From: Dryas octopetala
Taxonomy: Eukaryota > Streptophyta > Magnoliopsida > Rosales > Rosaceae
Length of the DNA stretch: 64,000 nucleotides
Reading direction: 5' to 3'
Assembly (NCBI GenBank): GCA_963921425.1
Contig: OY992832.1
Span: forward strand, 22,914,835 to 22,978,834
In this document: in pieces, positions 35,119 through 46,882 of the stretch
Layout of the letters: the number at the start of each line of letters is the position of its first letter
Numbering within the stretch: the first letter of the stretch is position 1
Position numbers and translations under genes: made by a program
The notes under the pieces: model-generated
Seen by the model: only the letters and a program-made list of their open reading frames with translations
The model's database searches: none
What the model was told of the DNA's origin: nothing

Positions 35119-36589
35119 ATAAGATGGTTTATGTATTGATTAATTATGTCTATATATGATAGGATATCTTTTTGTCTTCCTGTTATTCTACACTAGCCTC
35201 TCTACACAATATTAAAAATGCACAATAGTATTCATATATTTTTATATGTGTAATTTTCTTTTTGTTACATTATTAGTGAGAATCGAACTTTGGACCTATC
35301 CTAATTCCTAACCCATTATTTCACTCACCCTTGCTACTTAAGCTAATCACAAAAATTTTTAATGGAGTAGTGCTAGGGTGCCTCGAAAAATCGTGCCTCA
35401 ATAACATGGAAATTCCATGTCACTATTTATTTAACTATATCATTTTTTATAAAGACCATTTTAACCTTTTTTATAAATCTTAAAACATTTTAAATTATAA
35501 AAAAATAAATAAAATACATTGTGTTCTCCGTTTAAAGTTCAGATCCATCATAACCACCATCCACCATTTCACCATTTTTCAATCTTTCCCAATATCATTT
35601 GTTTCAATGGATGTTGAACTAGTTGCTTCGCTAGCCAAAAAGAGGCTGTGCGTTCAAAATTGGGTTACTAATCCAACCTCTCTTGTCTTTCTTTTGAATC
35701 ATATATAATGGGCTGCCTTGTCCTCCGTCCTCTCTTGTGGAGGGTAGAGCTGTGTAATGTTTTAGTTGTTTTGGCATTCTATTTGCTGGCTTTCGAGTCT
35801 TAGATTGTTGCATAATATTGTTTCTTGTGGGCTAGCTCTGCCCCTTTTTAAAGAAATTTTATTTGATAAAAAAAGAAAAAAAGAAAGAGGAAATGAAAGA
35901 TATATGAATGAAGAATATGAGATTGGAAGGGTCGTGGAGAAAAAAAATTGAAAGAGAAAAATGAGTAAGATGAATTAGGATCATTGGATTTTGAAGGGAT
36001 CGATAAGATATATGGTCTTTTAATAAAAATGATTTTAATTTGATATAGTGATGTGTATAATCACCAAAAAAAAAAAGTGATGTGTACTAATTAATTTTGC
36101 CACATAGAATTGAAGCACAAATTAAGGCACAAGTATTGAGGCCCCAAATCTTTTTCCAATTTTTATTTAAGTCAAATTAAGAATAACTTCTTAAACATGA
36201 CTGGTGACATTTTTTATCGATCTTCTTAATTTTAAGGTGGTTGTTGATTTTTTTTTTTTTTTTTTTTCTGGTGGCTTTTTTCTTTCACTTAATTAAATTT
36301 AACATTGTTGCTGATGATTTTTTTTTTTTTTTTTGTTTTTAATAGAGAAGTTGGCTCAAGTTTTGGGGGGGTTAAAACCTAAAATAAAACCTCGAACAAT
36401 AATTCTATACCCTAAATATAGAACCATATATCCTCACATGTTGAACCCTATAAAAAATGGCCTAAAAATGACAAAATGTCATAGAAATAGCCATGTGTAT
36501 ATATATATATATGTATTTAATGCTCTAGATTTAACTGTTAGTAGATAATCTGGTGCTAACCACCCGTTTGGGCCTACAACACACAACGT
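35119..36589. other. Gene-free flank with a possible MITE and a LINE tail
   Basis: Partly inverted ends around 35370-35420 (GGTGCCTCG, CGTGCCTCAATAACATGG) and 36095-36150 (AAGGCACAAGTATTGAGGCC) suggest a ~780 bp inverted-repeat element. Inside it, 35625-35890 (GGCATTCTATTTGCTGG to TTTTATTTGATAAAAAAAG) resembles the 3' end of a plant LINE with its A-rich tail. Both assignments are tentative. The rest shows long T-runs and no gene. Confidence 0.35.
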
Positions 36590-36705
36590 AAACTCATAAT
36601 TCGAAATGTTCATTTTTTAGGTCCCCATTTAAAGATCATCATTGCAAAAAATCATTCAAATTGAAGATTATTTAGCCATTTGATTATCATCACAATTATA
36701 TATAT
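36590..36705. repeat. Partial fold-back family copy
   Basis: It contains ATGTTCATTTTTTAGGTCCC, AAAGATCATCATTGCAAAAA and TTAGCCATTTGATTATCATC, the core blocks in family order. It is cut short by a (TA)n tract. Confidence 0.55.
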
Positions 36706-36711
36706 ATATAT

Positions 36712-37112
36712 AGAAGTCTCTTTCGTTGAGGTATACCTTATCTTAAACATAATGAGGCATGGATTGTGGGACCCACTCTACATTTTAATTTGATGATCAA
36801 AGTTGTCTATTTTCTAAGTCTCTATACAAGGATCATCTTTGTAAAAAAATAGATAAATCGGAAATCATTAAGACATCTAATTGTGATAGAAGAAATATAC
36901 AAACATAGTGATTTTGTAAATACTCGAAATGATGACCCTTTAATAAAATGGTAAAACGATTTCCAATTTGTCTAAAATTTTTGTAAGGACGATCCTTATA
37001 TAGAGACTTAGAAAATAGACGGCTTCGATCATTGAAGTACAATGCGGAGTGGGTCCCACAAGTTATACCTCATTATGTTTAAAATGTGGTATACCTCAAC
37101 AAAAGTGATATG
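36712..37112. repeat. Fold-back MITE, full copy (~400 bp)
   Basis: The left arm has GTTGAGGTATACCTTATC, AAACATAATGAGGCATGG and GTGGGACCCACTC. The right arm is its inverse (GTGGGTCCCACAAG, TACCTCATTATGTTTAAA, GTATACCTCAAC). The interior has the paired AAATCGGAAATCATTAAG and CGATTTCCAATTTGTC boxes. TA-rich tracts lie on both sides, and the copy closely matches the element interrupted at 2010-6465. Confidence 0.85.
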
Positions 37113-39997
37113 TATATATAGAGCTAGCATTACCCCTACACCCGAGGCCAAGTGTTCCAGTGCTCCCTCGCTCCCTGACCCTTTGACCTCCATTATAACA
37201 AAACAAAAATGTAGAAGATAGAAGATTATATATATTTCTTGAGAACATATAGAAGATAATATATAATTTGTTCATATGAGCAAATTTTCTTAATTGCATT
37301 TTATGGATAAGATTGAGTTTAAAACACATAATTATGCAGAAAAATAACTTTAATTAATGAAAAAAAAAAAGTAACTTTAATTTTATAAACTTAATGAATG
37401 TTAAAAAAGTTCACCCAATGAGAAATTTCATTTTAAGAAGCTAGAATGCATTGAATAAATTAAAATGGTTGAGCGTTAGGCCCTCCTTGCTGCCAAGTGC
37501 TCAACATGTACTTTATTATTATTTTTTTGTATTGGGCTGATAGTCATTGTTCGACAATAAATCGATCTCTTGGCCTAAAAAAAAAAAGACAATAAATCGA
37601 TCTTCAATGACAAAAATTAGCAATGATTGTTACTATTGAAAATTTTGTAAGTAAATCATTATGTGTGATTCAATCCCCTTACGAATCCCATTATTGAAGG
37701 GGTTTGATGAAATCTGACAAATGAACAGTGAATTGCACAAATAAACAAAAGAAACAACACACCAAATTAACGTGGTTCAGCAATTTTCCTGTCCACGGCG
37801 AGCACAAAGAGATTTCACTAACTTTAAGAGAAAATTACAATGATCACATGACCTCTGTTCTCTCTCTCTCTCTCTCTCATACTTTTGGGTAACACTCTTG
37901 ATACAATTCTTGCTTTCTCTTGATCTCACCCTTGAGAAAACCTCTCCTTAACAAACTCTCACTTATGAAATCCTTGAGAAATCTCTAGCTTATTTAAATT
38001 CCTATGCCTCAAGGACCTATTTATAGCTTATAGGCCTTAGGTTACAATCCTAAAAACAATAGGAAACCAAAACCTCTTCACTTTGCTTAAAAGAATAACT
38101 TACCAAAAAGACAATATGGATATAAAATCCTAATCTTGGTAGAAGTAGGAGTCCTAATCTCTTTAGAATTGGGAAAAAAAAACTTGTCAAAAATTGGTCT
38201 TTGCCGAGATTTAGTAGGGTAGGATCGATCTTACCCTTTATAGGATCGATCCTTCAAGCTAGCCTTCTTGATCCTTTTCTATGCCAAACCTCCACGAACA
38301 CTTTCATGGACCCATGATAACTTCAAAGGTGAGCCAAAAAACACAATATAAATTAGGGTGGATATGACTCCATAAGCTTGAATTTTAGTGTTTTATGTTA
38401 GTTTATTAATTTTTGGAATGTTTAGTTAAGAAAAGGACATGAAGTATATCTTTAAGTATCATTTTCATGCAATTTATTTTGTAGTATTGTTGCATAGTGA
38501 TTAGGGTTGTTAATGTCTTACAATGACATGTTGTAAAACTCGATATGTACTAAATGAAATTCATGTGGATCCTTTGACTCGATCAACCCTGCCATTTGCA
38601 TATAGGAATGAACTACTTGATCATTACCATGCATCCACTTGTATACGCGAGTCTCACCTCTATTAAAAAATATACTACCAAATGTGTTACTGGTTATAGT
38701 ATTACTCAAATAGTAATTATATATACTTTGATTTTAAACAAAATATTGATAAAAAAAATCTAAAATGATCGATTTAGTGTATAAGCTTGAAGATTAAGGA
38801 ATGAAAATTAAAATTTTAATGTACAAAACTCATACCATGTTAAATTTTTTGCAGTTCAAAAGCCAGAGTCAAAGGCCTCACTATACATCAAAAAAAGAAT
38901 TGAAATACATTAGGGAAAAAACTTACTCATCTGCAACATATTACGTGCTTCTTCTGAACATGCCCTCTAGGTAGCCTGAGAAGAGTAGCATGTCCACTGC
39001 TACAATAAATTTTTTTTTTTATTTTGTTTTTTATATAAATGCGCACAGACAAGATATATATTCATGTACAAATTGTTTTAAAAAGGGGTCAAATTTCTAA
39101 AAATATTTAGTTTCAATGTAAGAATAATAAGGATCTATTTTTGTATGTCATCTGGCAAAATGAGACTTTCCAAGAATGAAGGGTCGAGGGTTACTTTGTA
39201 CCATGACTTGCTCACAAAATGGACATCCGAAGTTTTCGACTAAATAGTCAATGTCTAACTCCTCCCATCTTCTCTGATCTGTCTAAAAGAAATGAAATGA
39301 ACTACCGTGATTGCATGTAGGCTTAAACAACCAATAATTATATTTTTGTCAAAATACCCAAAAAACAAGATGAAAGGTTTACTATTAAAATACTTCTGGT
39401 AGTTGCAAGCAATACACCCAATCAACATATAATAGTATTAATAAAATTTAATTTAATAAGCATAAACATGAGCTAATCTTGCTCTCAAATCTCAATACTC
39501 TATATCAGTCAATTGTATCTCTGTCAAATTGCAAACTCATAATTTTTGTTAATCTATCTTGTCAAATTACAAACTCTACATATGTCAAGATCATCATCAG
39601 AAGTACATACTCTATATCGTTCAACTGCTTTGCATAAGTACTACCTTTGTCTCTGTTTGCAAAGTATTTGACTCTTTAATATGCTGAACCTCGATAGCAC
39701 GAAGCCAAAGCCAAAGGAGACAAAGGTTGGATGCCTGTTAAATTAATAGCTGATTCGATTGAACATAATCAAAAGCAGTTGATGAAAACCTCACATATAT
39801 AACCAAAAAAAGGGAACAAGGACGTTGAACAACAAACAATGAAGTTAATGAAGAATTCTACATTTCTTCCTTAAAATAGTAGTTTCGTCGACTCTAATGA
39901 TAAACCTAGTGTTGCCCTTCTATGTGAAAATGCAATTCTTGAGTCAATTATAAAAACACTTATGCAATATTATAATTAAATATATATATATATATAT
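37113..39997. other. Gene-free AT-rich region
   Basis: No gene is supported. Near 37770-37800 the sequence AACGTGGTTCAGCAATTTTC, which resembles a phrase common near LTR edges of plant retrotransposons, is followed by a CT-rich tract (37857-37879). No LTR pair was found. Weak remnants of a former gene cannot be excluded around 38900-39730. Confidence 0.4.
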
Positions 39998-40399
39998 ACA
40001 GGTTCCTTCTGTTAAGGTATACCTCAACTAATTTATGTTGAGGTATATCCTGTTGGGGCCCACACGAGTCGTTTTGTGTCGATCCGAACCGTTCAATTTT
40101 TACATCTCCATAGATAGATCATCCTTGCAAAAAATTAGCCAAATCGGAAATCATTTGCCTATCTAACTTTGATCAAATAAATGGACGAATCAAATATTTT
40201 TGATGAAACCGTCCATTTGTTTTATTAAAGTTAGATAGGCAAATGATTTCCGATTTGACTAATTTTTTGCAAGGATGATCTATCAATGAAAATGATCCTT
40301 GCGAACGGTTCGGATCGACACAAAGCGACTCGTGTGGGCCCCAACATGGTATACCTCAACATAAATAAGTTGAGGTATACCTCAACAGAAGGAGCCTGT
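39998..40399. repeat. Near-perfect 402 bp palindrome (fold-back MITE)
   Basis: The left half (ACAGGTTCCTTCTGTTAAGG, GGGGCCCACACGAGTCG, AAATCGGAAATCATTTGCC) and the right half (GGCAAATGATTTCCGATTTG, CGACTCGTGTGGGCCCC, CAACAGAAGGAGCCTGT) are inverses over their whole length, with few mismatches and a centre near 40198. It lies between (TA)n tracts. It is the best preserved fold-back of the family here and can fold into one long hairpin. Confidence 0.93.
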
Positions 40400-42249
40400 A
40401 TATATATATGTAAGAACAAAAAGGAAATAGTTAACAAGTTAATGAAACAAATTTGGTAGGTTTGGCAAATTTGAAAGAGTCCATTAATATATAGGTACTA
40501 GCATCTAATTTTATTAATCATAACCACCTAAAGCCTCATTCTTCCTTTGCGGACAACCTACCACAAACTCATTCTTCATTTATGGACACCACACCACCAC
40601 TAAATCCCAAAATACCATGCAGACACCACACCACCACCACTAGATCCCAAAATACCATCCGAAAATAGACATAACAAAAACATAACATGCAGACATCTTC
40701 CAAAATACCAGCATCAACGCATTACCAAAAAACAGAAACAGAAACTGCAAGTCCGCAACTCTAATAAACTGCAGTTTCACTTGCAGTTAATAACTGCAAC
40801 TGTAAGTCTGCAACTCCAATAAAGTACTGCAGTTTCAGTTCATTTGTAGTTTCAAAAATTACAGTTTCTGCAGTTTCTGAAATTGAACTAAAAAAAAAAA
40901 GCAAGAACTTACTACTGATAAAGAAGCTGCAGTTTCAGTTCATTTGCAGTTCCAGAAATTACAGTTTCTGCAGTTTCTGCAGTTTCAATTCACTTGCAAT
41001 TCCAGAAAATGAACTAAACAAAAAAAAAAAAAAATCAAGAACCTACTACTGATAAGGAAGGCACAAGAGTGGAGTTGGCTTCCCCAATAACTTTCTAGGC
41101 GTTGTTATAGTGAGGAACTTGGCTTGTTCTTTGGCAACGTTGCGACAAGGCCGAGATCAGAGTCAACATATATCGGGGCTCCGATTGGGTCTGGGGGTTG
41201 CTGGGTGTTCCGAGCTCACAGAGATGAAGAGGGAAGAGAGAGGAACTCAGGGGTTGTTCTCTCGTCGCCATCCATGGCCGGATGCACACGCACGTCATCG
41301 AGAAAAGTTGCAGCGAGGGAGAGCAAGAGAGAACAGAGAGAGAGTGCTTGGAGAGAGAGAAAACGTAAAACTAACATTCTAACCAACCCAGCTGGCAAGC
41401 GCATCCCAGCTGGCAAGCGCATCACATGTTGCCTGAAGTGGAGTCACATGCTCAATTACCTGATTCTTAATAGACTAACCTAATTCTTACATTATATAAA
41501 TAATGGTAGTGGAGGTTACAAACAATAACTAATATGTAGTCTATAGTAATTAATTCTTTGAAGTATGAGACAAGGTAATAGATTTGGTAGGTTTCTTAGT
41601 TAAGAAATAATTAATTACTAATCAAATGCTTGTTTAACAAAGTTTAAATAAAAAATCCTGATAGGTTTACTTGGAATTAATTTTTAAGCTAAGGAAAATA
41701 CACATGACAATTTATTATTTATTAAAGTAGTCTGTAATTGTGTACCCCCACTTAATTCAAGACTAAGCTTAATTAATTAATCCTTATGACAAAATGTTAA
41801 TTAAGCTAGAAAGACTATAATTTTTTAAACAATAAGTACAAGGTACCAAGTAATCCATATACTCTACTATCCATTGTAATTTAATCATTATTCATGAGCA
41901 TAATTAATATTTTCCAAGACAAAACTTCACAATGTAATGAAGCGAAGGAGGCAGAGAATATAGACGGAAGAGAGATACTATATATGACATTTCAAGGAAT
42001 GATTTTGTATTAACTCACAATGCACAATTGCATATATAGATTAGATAAAGATGGTTGAGATACACTGAGATGCATATATCTTGATGAAAAAGGTGATATA
42101 ATAGAAATTGAATCTTGAATTTTTTTTTTTATTAAAATGAAAAACAAATACACTTGGAGTATTTATGGTCTAATTCGAGTTAACAAACCCAAGTCGGTTT
42201 GATGTAAGACAGCTATTTCAACAGTAATTTGTTAAGTGGTTCTAAACAT
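40400..42249. other. Gene-free region with short repeats
   Basis: From 40740 to 41020 the CTGCAGTTTC/TTTGCAGTTCCAGAA units recur irregularly. At 41388-41422 an 18 bp unit, CCAGCTGGCAAGCGCATC, is directly repeated. Frames around 41110-41480 overlap on both strands and have arginine-rich, low-information composition, so no gene is called. Confidence 0.45.
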
Positions 42250-42647
42250 GCATGGAAATCTGTGTGATCTCCTCCTTTAGCTCTTTATCATGTGACTCGT
42301 GGCTTTCTAATCTGCCTCCATCAATACATCTCACCTATATCACAATCGTCTGTTTCTCGGGATTATGTAACACCATGACCCTTCTATATATCATATCCAT
42401 CAAGACTTCACCATTCTCTAAAATGCTTACAGGCTTCAATGAAAGTTTTTTCTCTTCATCATAAACCTCTTGAGCTAATATCTCTAAAACTCCATATTCC
42501 TCCATCATCCATATTGTAAAAGGAGCATTGTCAATGGAGTTAGTTTAAATGAAGAGACGATTCCAATGAAGATACAATCCCTATTGCACAAGACGTCAAA
42601 TGCACCATCTCCTTCAATTTCTTATCTGCTAACTCAAAAGAAATGAG
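42250..42647 (-). pseudogene. F-box-associated domain remnant
   Basis: On the minus strand broken frames read SFELADKKLKEMVHLTS, then (after a one-base shift) APFTIWMMEEYGVLEILAQE, LKPVSILENGEVLMDM and MVLHNPEKQTIVI. This order matches the C-terminal FBA-type beta-propeller of plant F-box proteins, where a W-x-M-x-E-Y-G-V box precedes a LENGE box and an LHNPEK-like strand. At least one frameshift and a stop after TIVI show decay. No F-box N-terminus was found upstream on this strand, so it is a truncated relic. Confidence 0.6.
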
Positions 42648-44203
42648 AACATACATCAGATCAATATATAATAGAATTGACAAAAGAATTAATGTCAAAA
42701 TGTTAAAGAGACTAATAGATCCACATCAATCAAAAAATAAAAAGAGAAACTAATGGTAAACTGTTAGGAATATACAACATACCTCTGGTAAATCATTGAT
42801 CCGATCTGATACTTAATTGAGGACCTTCATTTCATTCATCATCATAATCTTCATCTTCGCTTTCTGCAGCTACCCCCAAACATAGCCTACAAATTCCCCC
42901 AAATACCATATGCTCTATCTCCTTTATCGAACTTAACCCCTAAATACACTATGAGAGATTTCGTATGTATGTGATCAATTTATAGATAGGATGGAGGGTA
43001 CCAGAAGGAGGCTATAAGGGTTTGAAAAAAAATGGGCTTCTAGGGTTTGCTTTTGGATAAATTCTTATCTTGTCCAGGTTCTTCCCCTCGTATCTGTTTG
43101 GTAGAAATGTTTCTTTTTCTGCTGCAGATTATTTGGTAAGTGTCTTAAATGTATAACTGCTATATATTTATTTTTTGGCCAGGGTATAACTGCTATTTGA
43201 ATACTATAAAAAGTGAAATATAAGACATAAGAAAATTAAATTATACAAGAAATTTATTCCCTTTTTTTTTGTCAGTACTTTATTTTCTTTCTAAAATTGT
43301 AAAATGTTATATATGTAATATATATTTCTCAATGAAAGTTATGTCTCCTAGTAAAAATCTATTCATTGTTAAAAGGAAAGTAAAACTCTTAAAAAAGAAA
43401 ATGCATATCACCACAATATGAACTAATATTCTTACAATGTGCGTGTTTGTGAAATTAAATTGCGTTTCTCATATATTAAAATTCAAAAAAGAATAAATAA
43501 AGAAAAGTTGAAACAAGTTTGGAATATTTAAAGAAAAGTTTGTGAAAGGAAAAGTAAAAGTGCATGGACGGAGAACGTGTATGGACGAAGTATGTGCATG
43601 GACGGAGTACGTGCATGGAATGAGTACGCGCGTATTAGGTTTTTCGGTTTTAATACACGGCATTTCGTGCTTAATTGGTTCATCACCTTATTTACAAATG
43701 TTAATTGTTGTTTTCTTAAAATACCTTGTTGCTTAATTAAGTGATTTGTAAGAGTAAATAAGGTTTTCAACTCTTTGAATTTGTGGTTATTAAGCTTTAT
43801 TTACTCTAATATTTGTTTCGACTTTGTGTGAGACTAGCTTTGAGAATTTTTTCCAAAATTATTTTGGATCGAGTTATTCACATTTTGGTAACTTTCTAGA
43901 ACTTTTCTAGAATTATTTGAAATATTAGTGATTTATCTTGAGAAGTTTGAAATTTTTTGGAGAATAGAGAGGTATTTGAAAACTCAAAAATCGTAGTTCG
44001 GTTTGGGGCTTTAAAACCATACATTAATGGAGGGTGAACGGAGAGGGGAGCTTAACAGGAAACACATTAAAACCTTCAAACTCTTGGAAGTACGTTCATA
44101 TCTATAGGGGACAAAAGGTGAGACTAGAGGGTGACTTGGGTGGCTATAGGCAAGGGCGGAAGGTCATTGAGGCTAGGGATGGCCTTGGCCCCCATTCCTT
44201 TTA
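42648..44203. other. Gene-free region
   Basis: No gene is seen apart from the relic next door. It contains an 18 bp minisatellite at 43558-43632 and otherwise AT-rich sequence. Confidence 0.5.
43558..43632 (+). repeat. Minisatellite, ~17-18 bp unit
   Basis: Four tandem units of GTGCATGGACGGAGTAC and variants (GTGTATGGACGAAGTAT, GTGCATGGAATGAGTAC) run to GCGCG. GC content is clearly higher than in the surroundings. Confidence 0.9.
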
Positions 44204-44649
44204 TGACATGTTTACTAATCCGCAATCGGGTTAAAAGGAATTGAATTGAGGAAAAATTGGATTGAGGAGGAGTCAGAATTCGAATTCTCATTGAAGCTGT
44301 TTACTAAACTATCTGGAATTAAAGTCAGAATGATACTGATTCCATATAACTTGATTACTAATTAAAATACCCTTGTTACTAAAATCAAAATTGGAATTGT
44401 AGAAATAATGTGTGGGTATAATAGAAAAAAAAAATGGCCTCCTAATGGGTTGTTTCTCTAGCTATCAGAATACCACTCCCCACCCAAGAATCCAATTAAT
44501 TCCTCCAAAATAAAGAGTTGAATTCTTGATATCATGTGGGCCCACTTGTGTTTTTATTCTCATATAGTTAGTAAACACATGAGTAATCTATAATCGGAAT
44601 CCAACTCCTTATTTTGATCGATTTCGATTACAGATTAGTAAACATGTCA
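44204..44649. mobile_element. PIF/Harbinger-like MITE (446 bp)
   Basis: The left end TGACATGTTTACTAATC is exactly inverted at the right end GATTAGTAAACATGTCA, and TTA is duplicated at 44201-44203 and 44650-44652. A 3 bp TTA/TAA duplication is characteristic of PIF/Harbinger (Tourist-type) MITEs. The interior is noncoding. Confidence 0.88.
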
Positions 44650-45155
44650 TTAACTCATTCCCATTCTTTGATATGTATTGACTTTTCTTTATTGGGCATT
44701 ATCCCAATTTCATTTACATTTTTGTTCTTATACATTATTAATTTATTGAAAAGTAGATTAATATATTATAGTCATAACTTCATAGTCCCTAAAAGTAGAA
44801 AAAATTGATGGTTTTCAATTAAAGAGTGATTTTTTGACCAAACCGTTGATTTTTTTCTATTTAATCAACAACAGTTATATAATCAAACGATTTCCGATTG
44901 AGTTGATTTTTTGCAGAGATGATCTATAATAGGTGATCTAAAAAGTGAACGGTTCCGATCATGCGCCGGCATTACCGAAATTATTATTTTGGGGGGAGGG
45001 GTGACCCAAGTAGTGTCCATAGTTATATACCTCTTGCAAGAACTAGCCATTTATAATATTTTATTTATTCTCGTTAATAAAACATTAGTTATGGTTAAGC
45101 ACTTTCTATGTAGTCCCCTAAAAATGTCAATTCAAATTAAGTCACTCTCTCATTC
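44650..45155. other. Gene-free stretch with a fold-back fragment
   Basis: Between about 44815 and 44975 the blocks AATCAAACGATTTCCGATTG, TTTTTTGCAGAGATGATC and TGAACGGTTCCGATCATGCG match one arm of the fold-back family. The rest is unassigned. Confidence 0.5.
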
Positions 45156-46808
45156 TGTTAGTTTCTAGGATTTGTTATATTGGCTATTTTCCTTGTCAAA
45201 ACCTTTGTATTTAATTTTATTAATCACTCACAAGCTCTAGGCTAGATTAAGGACAAGTTCAGCTGTATTGAAGAAGTCAAGAATGAACAAAGACTCAAGG
45301 TATACTGCACTTCATTCAATTCATGAAAATATCAGTTTTGTGTCCATTTGACTAGTCATAAAGAACAATGTTTTTCACGTACAGTGGTTGATACAGTGAC
45401 TGACACTGCAGTGGGGCCATTTCGGGTTTTTCTTTTAAAGCCCATTTCATTGAAAGCCCATTCTCTGTTTTTTACTAAACATACATGTGCATTGCACATG
45501 ACTTGGTTCTCCCACTGTATCAATCAGATCTGATTGCATCTTAGTCATTCACGCCACACACTTACACACACCTCAGCACTATTCATCATCTTCTCCATTT
45601 CTGATTTTTGCAAAATAAAGCAAAATTCGTTTTTACAGCTCCTCATTCCTATCCTTAGTAATACTAGGATACCCCTCTAGGACAAAAGGAATATGCCCCT
45701 CATTCGTCTCTTGTGGACAGCCATTGATTGGCTTCCACGTGGCTTGGGCAAACATGGAAATGGTGTGTGTGTACGGGTATATGATGTACTCTGTTCAGAT
45801 CTTTTCGCGTGTGTCTATGAGCATTTTCAGTGGGTATTTTCGTGGTTTTATGCCTGGGTATTTTTCAGGGTGAGTGCTCATTTTTATCAAGTCAGAAAAT
45901 GGTCATTTAATTCTTCAAAATCAAAATGATTTTCTAAACTTGTTTGTTTCATCTAAAATTCTGAATGGACTTGAGTGTTTAAATCTTTTTATATATTTTT
46001 CAAACACATTCATTCTAGATTTTAGTTGAAGGATTCAGTATCAACCTCTTCATGCCTCTAGCTTGAGAAGGTTGATCTTCTTTTTAAGAATCCAACGTTG
46101 GCATATCATGTTCATATATTGATGAATCTACTGGGCTTGGTGCGAATTGGTGCCATGGGTTGATGAGCTTGGAGTTGGAGCTGCCTTCTTCATGAATGAC
46201 CGATTGCCTTGCTTATGGAAGTTGCACAAAGGGGTAAGAAAGCTGCCACTTAGTCTAGGACTTAGTGATTGAGCTTGTGTGCTGTGTGCTCCCTTTGTAT
46301 TGAACTTCTTCTTTAGTGGATTGCTTGGTCAGCTGGAAAGACCCCCAGTTTTTAACCGTTAGTGGTTTTCTGGGTGAACGAATCGTGTGGCTTGTTTGTG
46401 ATTTGTTTCCTATGTGTTGCTGATTATTGATTCGAAAATATCTTCACAAGATCACACACTTCACTTTAGCATGTTAACTTAGACCATGAATGCTAAATGA
46501 AAGTTTGTTAAATCTGTCCACACACCACTTTAGTTGTTGATAGCACTGGGATGCCTACATTGATGGATCCTTTGAGTGCATAGGGTGTCACTCAATTCCC
46601 TGGTGTATTCTGACTTGTGGTATTTACTGAAGTTGGTTTGATTTTACAAGTAAATCTGGAGTTTCAGATTTTAGTTACTGTATCGTCAGAGTTGTGTCTG
46701 TTTGACTAGTTCCTGAATGATCATATAAAATAAAAATTGGGGTCCGATCACTGAAAGTGAATTTAATCAAGTTAATTGAGTGAATAGATCACCTAAATTA
46801 AACTTTCA
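45156..46808 (+). repeat. 5' LTR of the Copia element (1653 bp)
   Basis: It starts TGTTAGTTTC and ends AAACTTTCA, directly before the primer site. It contains a 1135 bp interior part (45628-46762) absent from the 3' LTR; the shared parts differ by only about three substitutions noticed by eye. Confidence 0.92.
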
Positions 46809-46810
46809 AT

Positions 46811-46822
46811 TGGTATCAGAGC
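46811..46822 (+). other. Primer binding site (initiator tRNA-Met)
   Basis: TGGTATCAGAGC lies two bases after the 5' LTR. It is complementary to the 3' end of plant initiator tRNA-Met, the usual primer for Copia reverse transcription. Confidence 0.95.
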
Positions 46823-46882
46823 GCTACTCTAAAAGCAAATAGAGAGGTCCTAGGGTATTGTTTGTTTTCTAGGTGTGTCTAG

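Noticed and set aside
41110..41483. Overlapping arginine-rich frames
   Set aside because: Three frames on both strands overlap, with low-information composition and no motif; judged non-coding.
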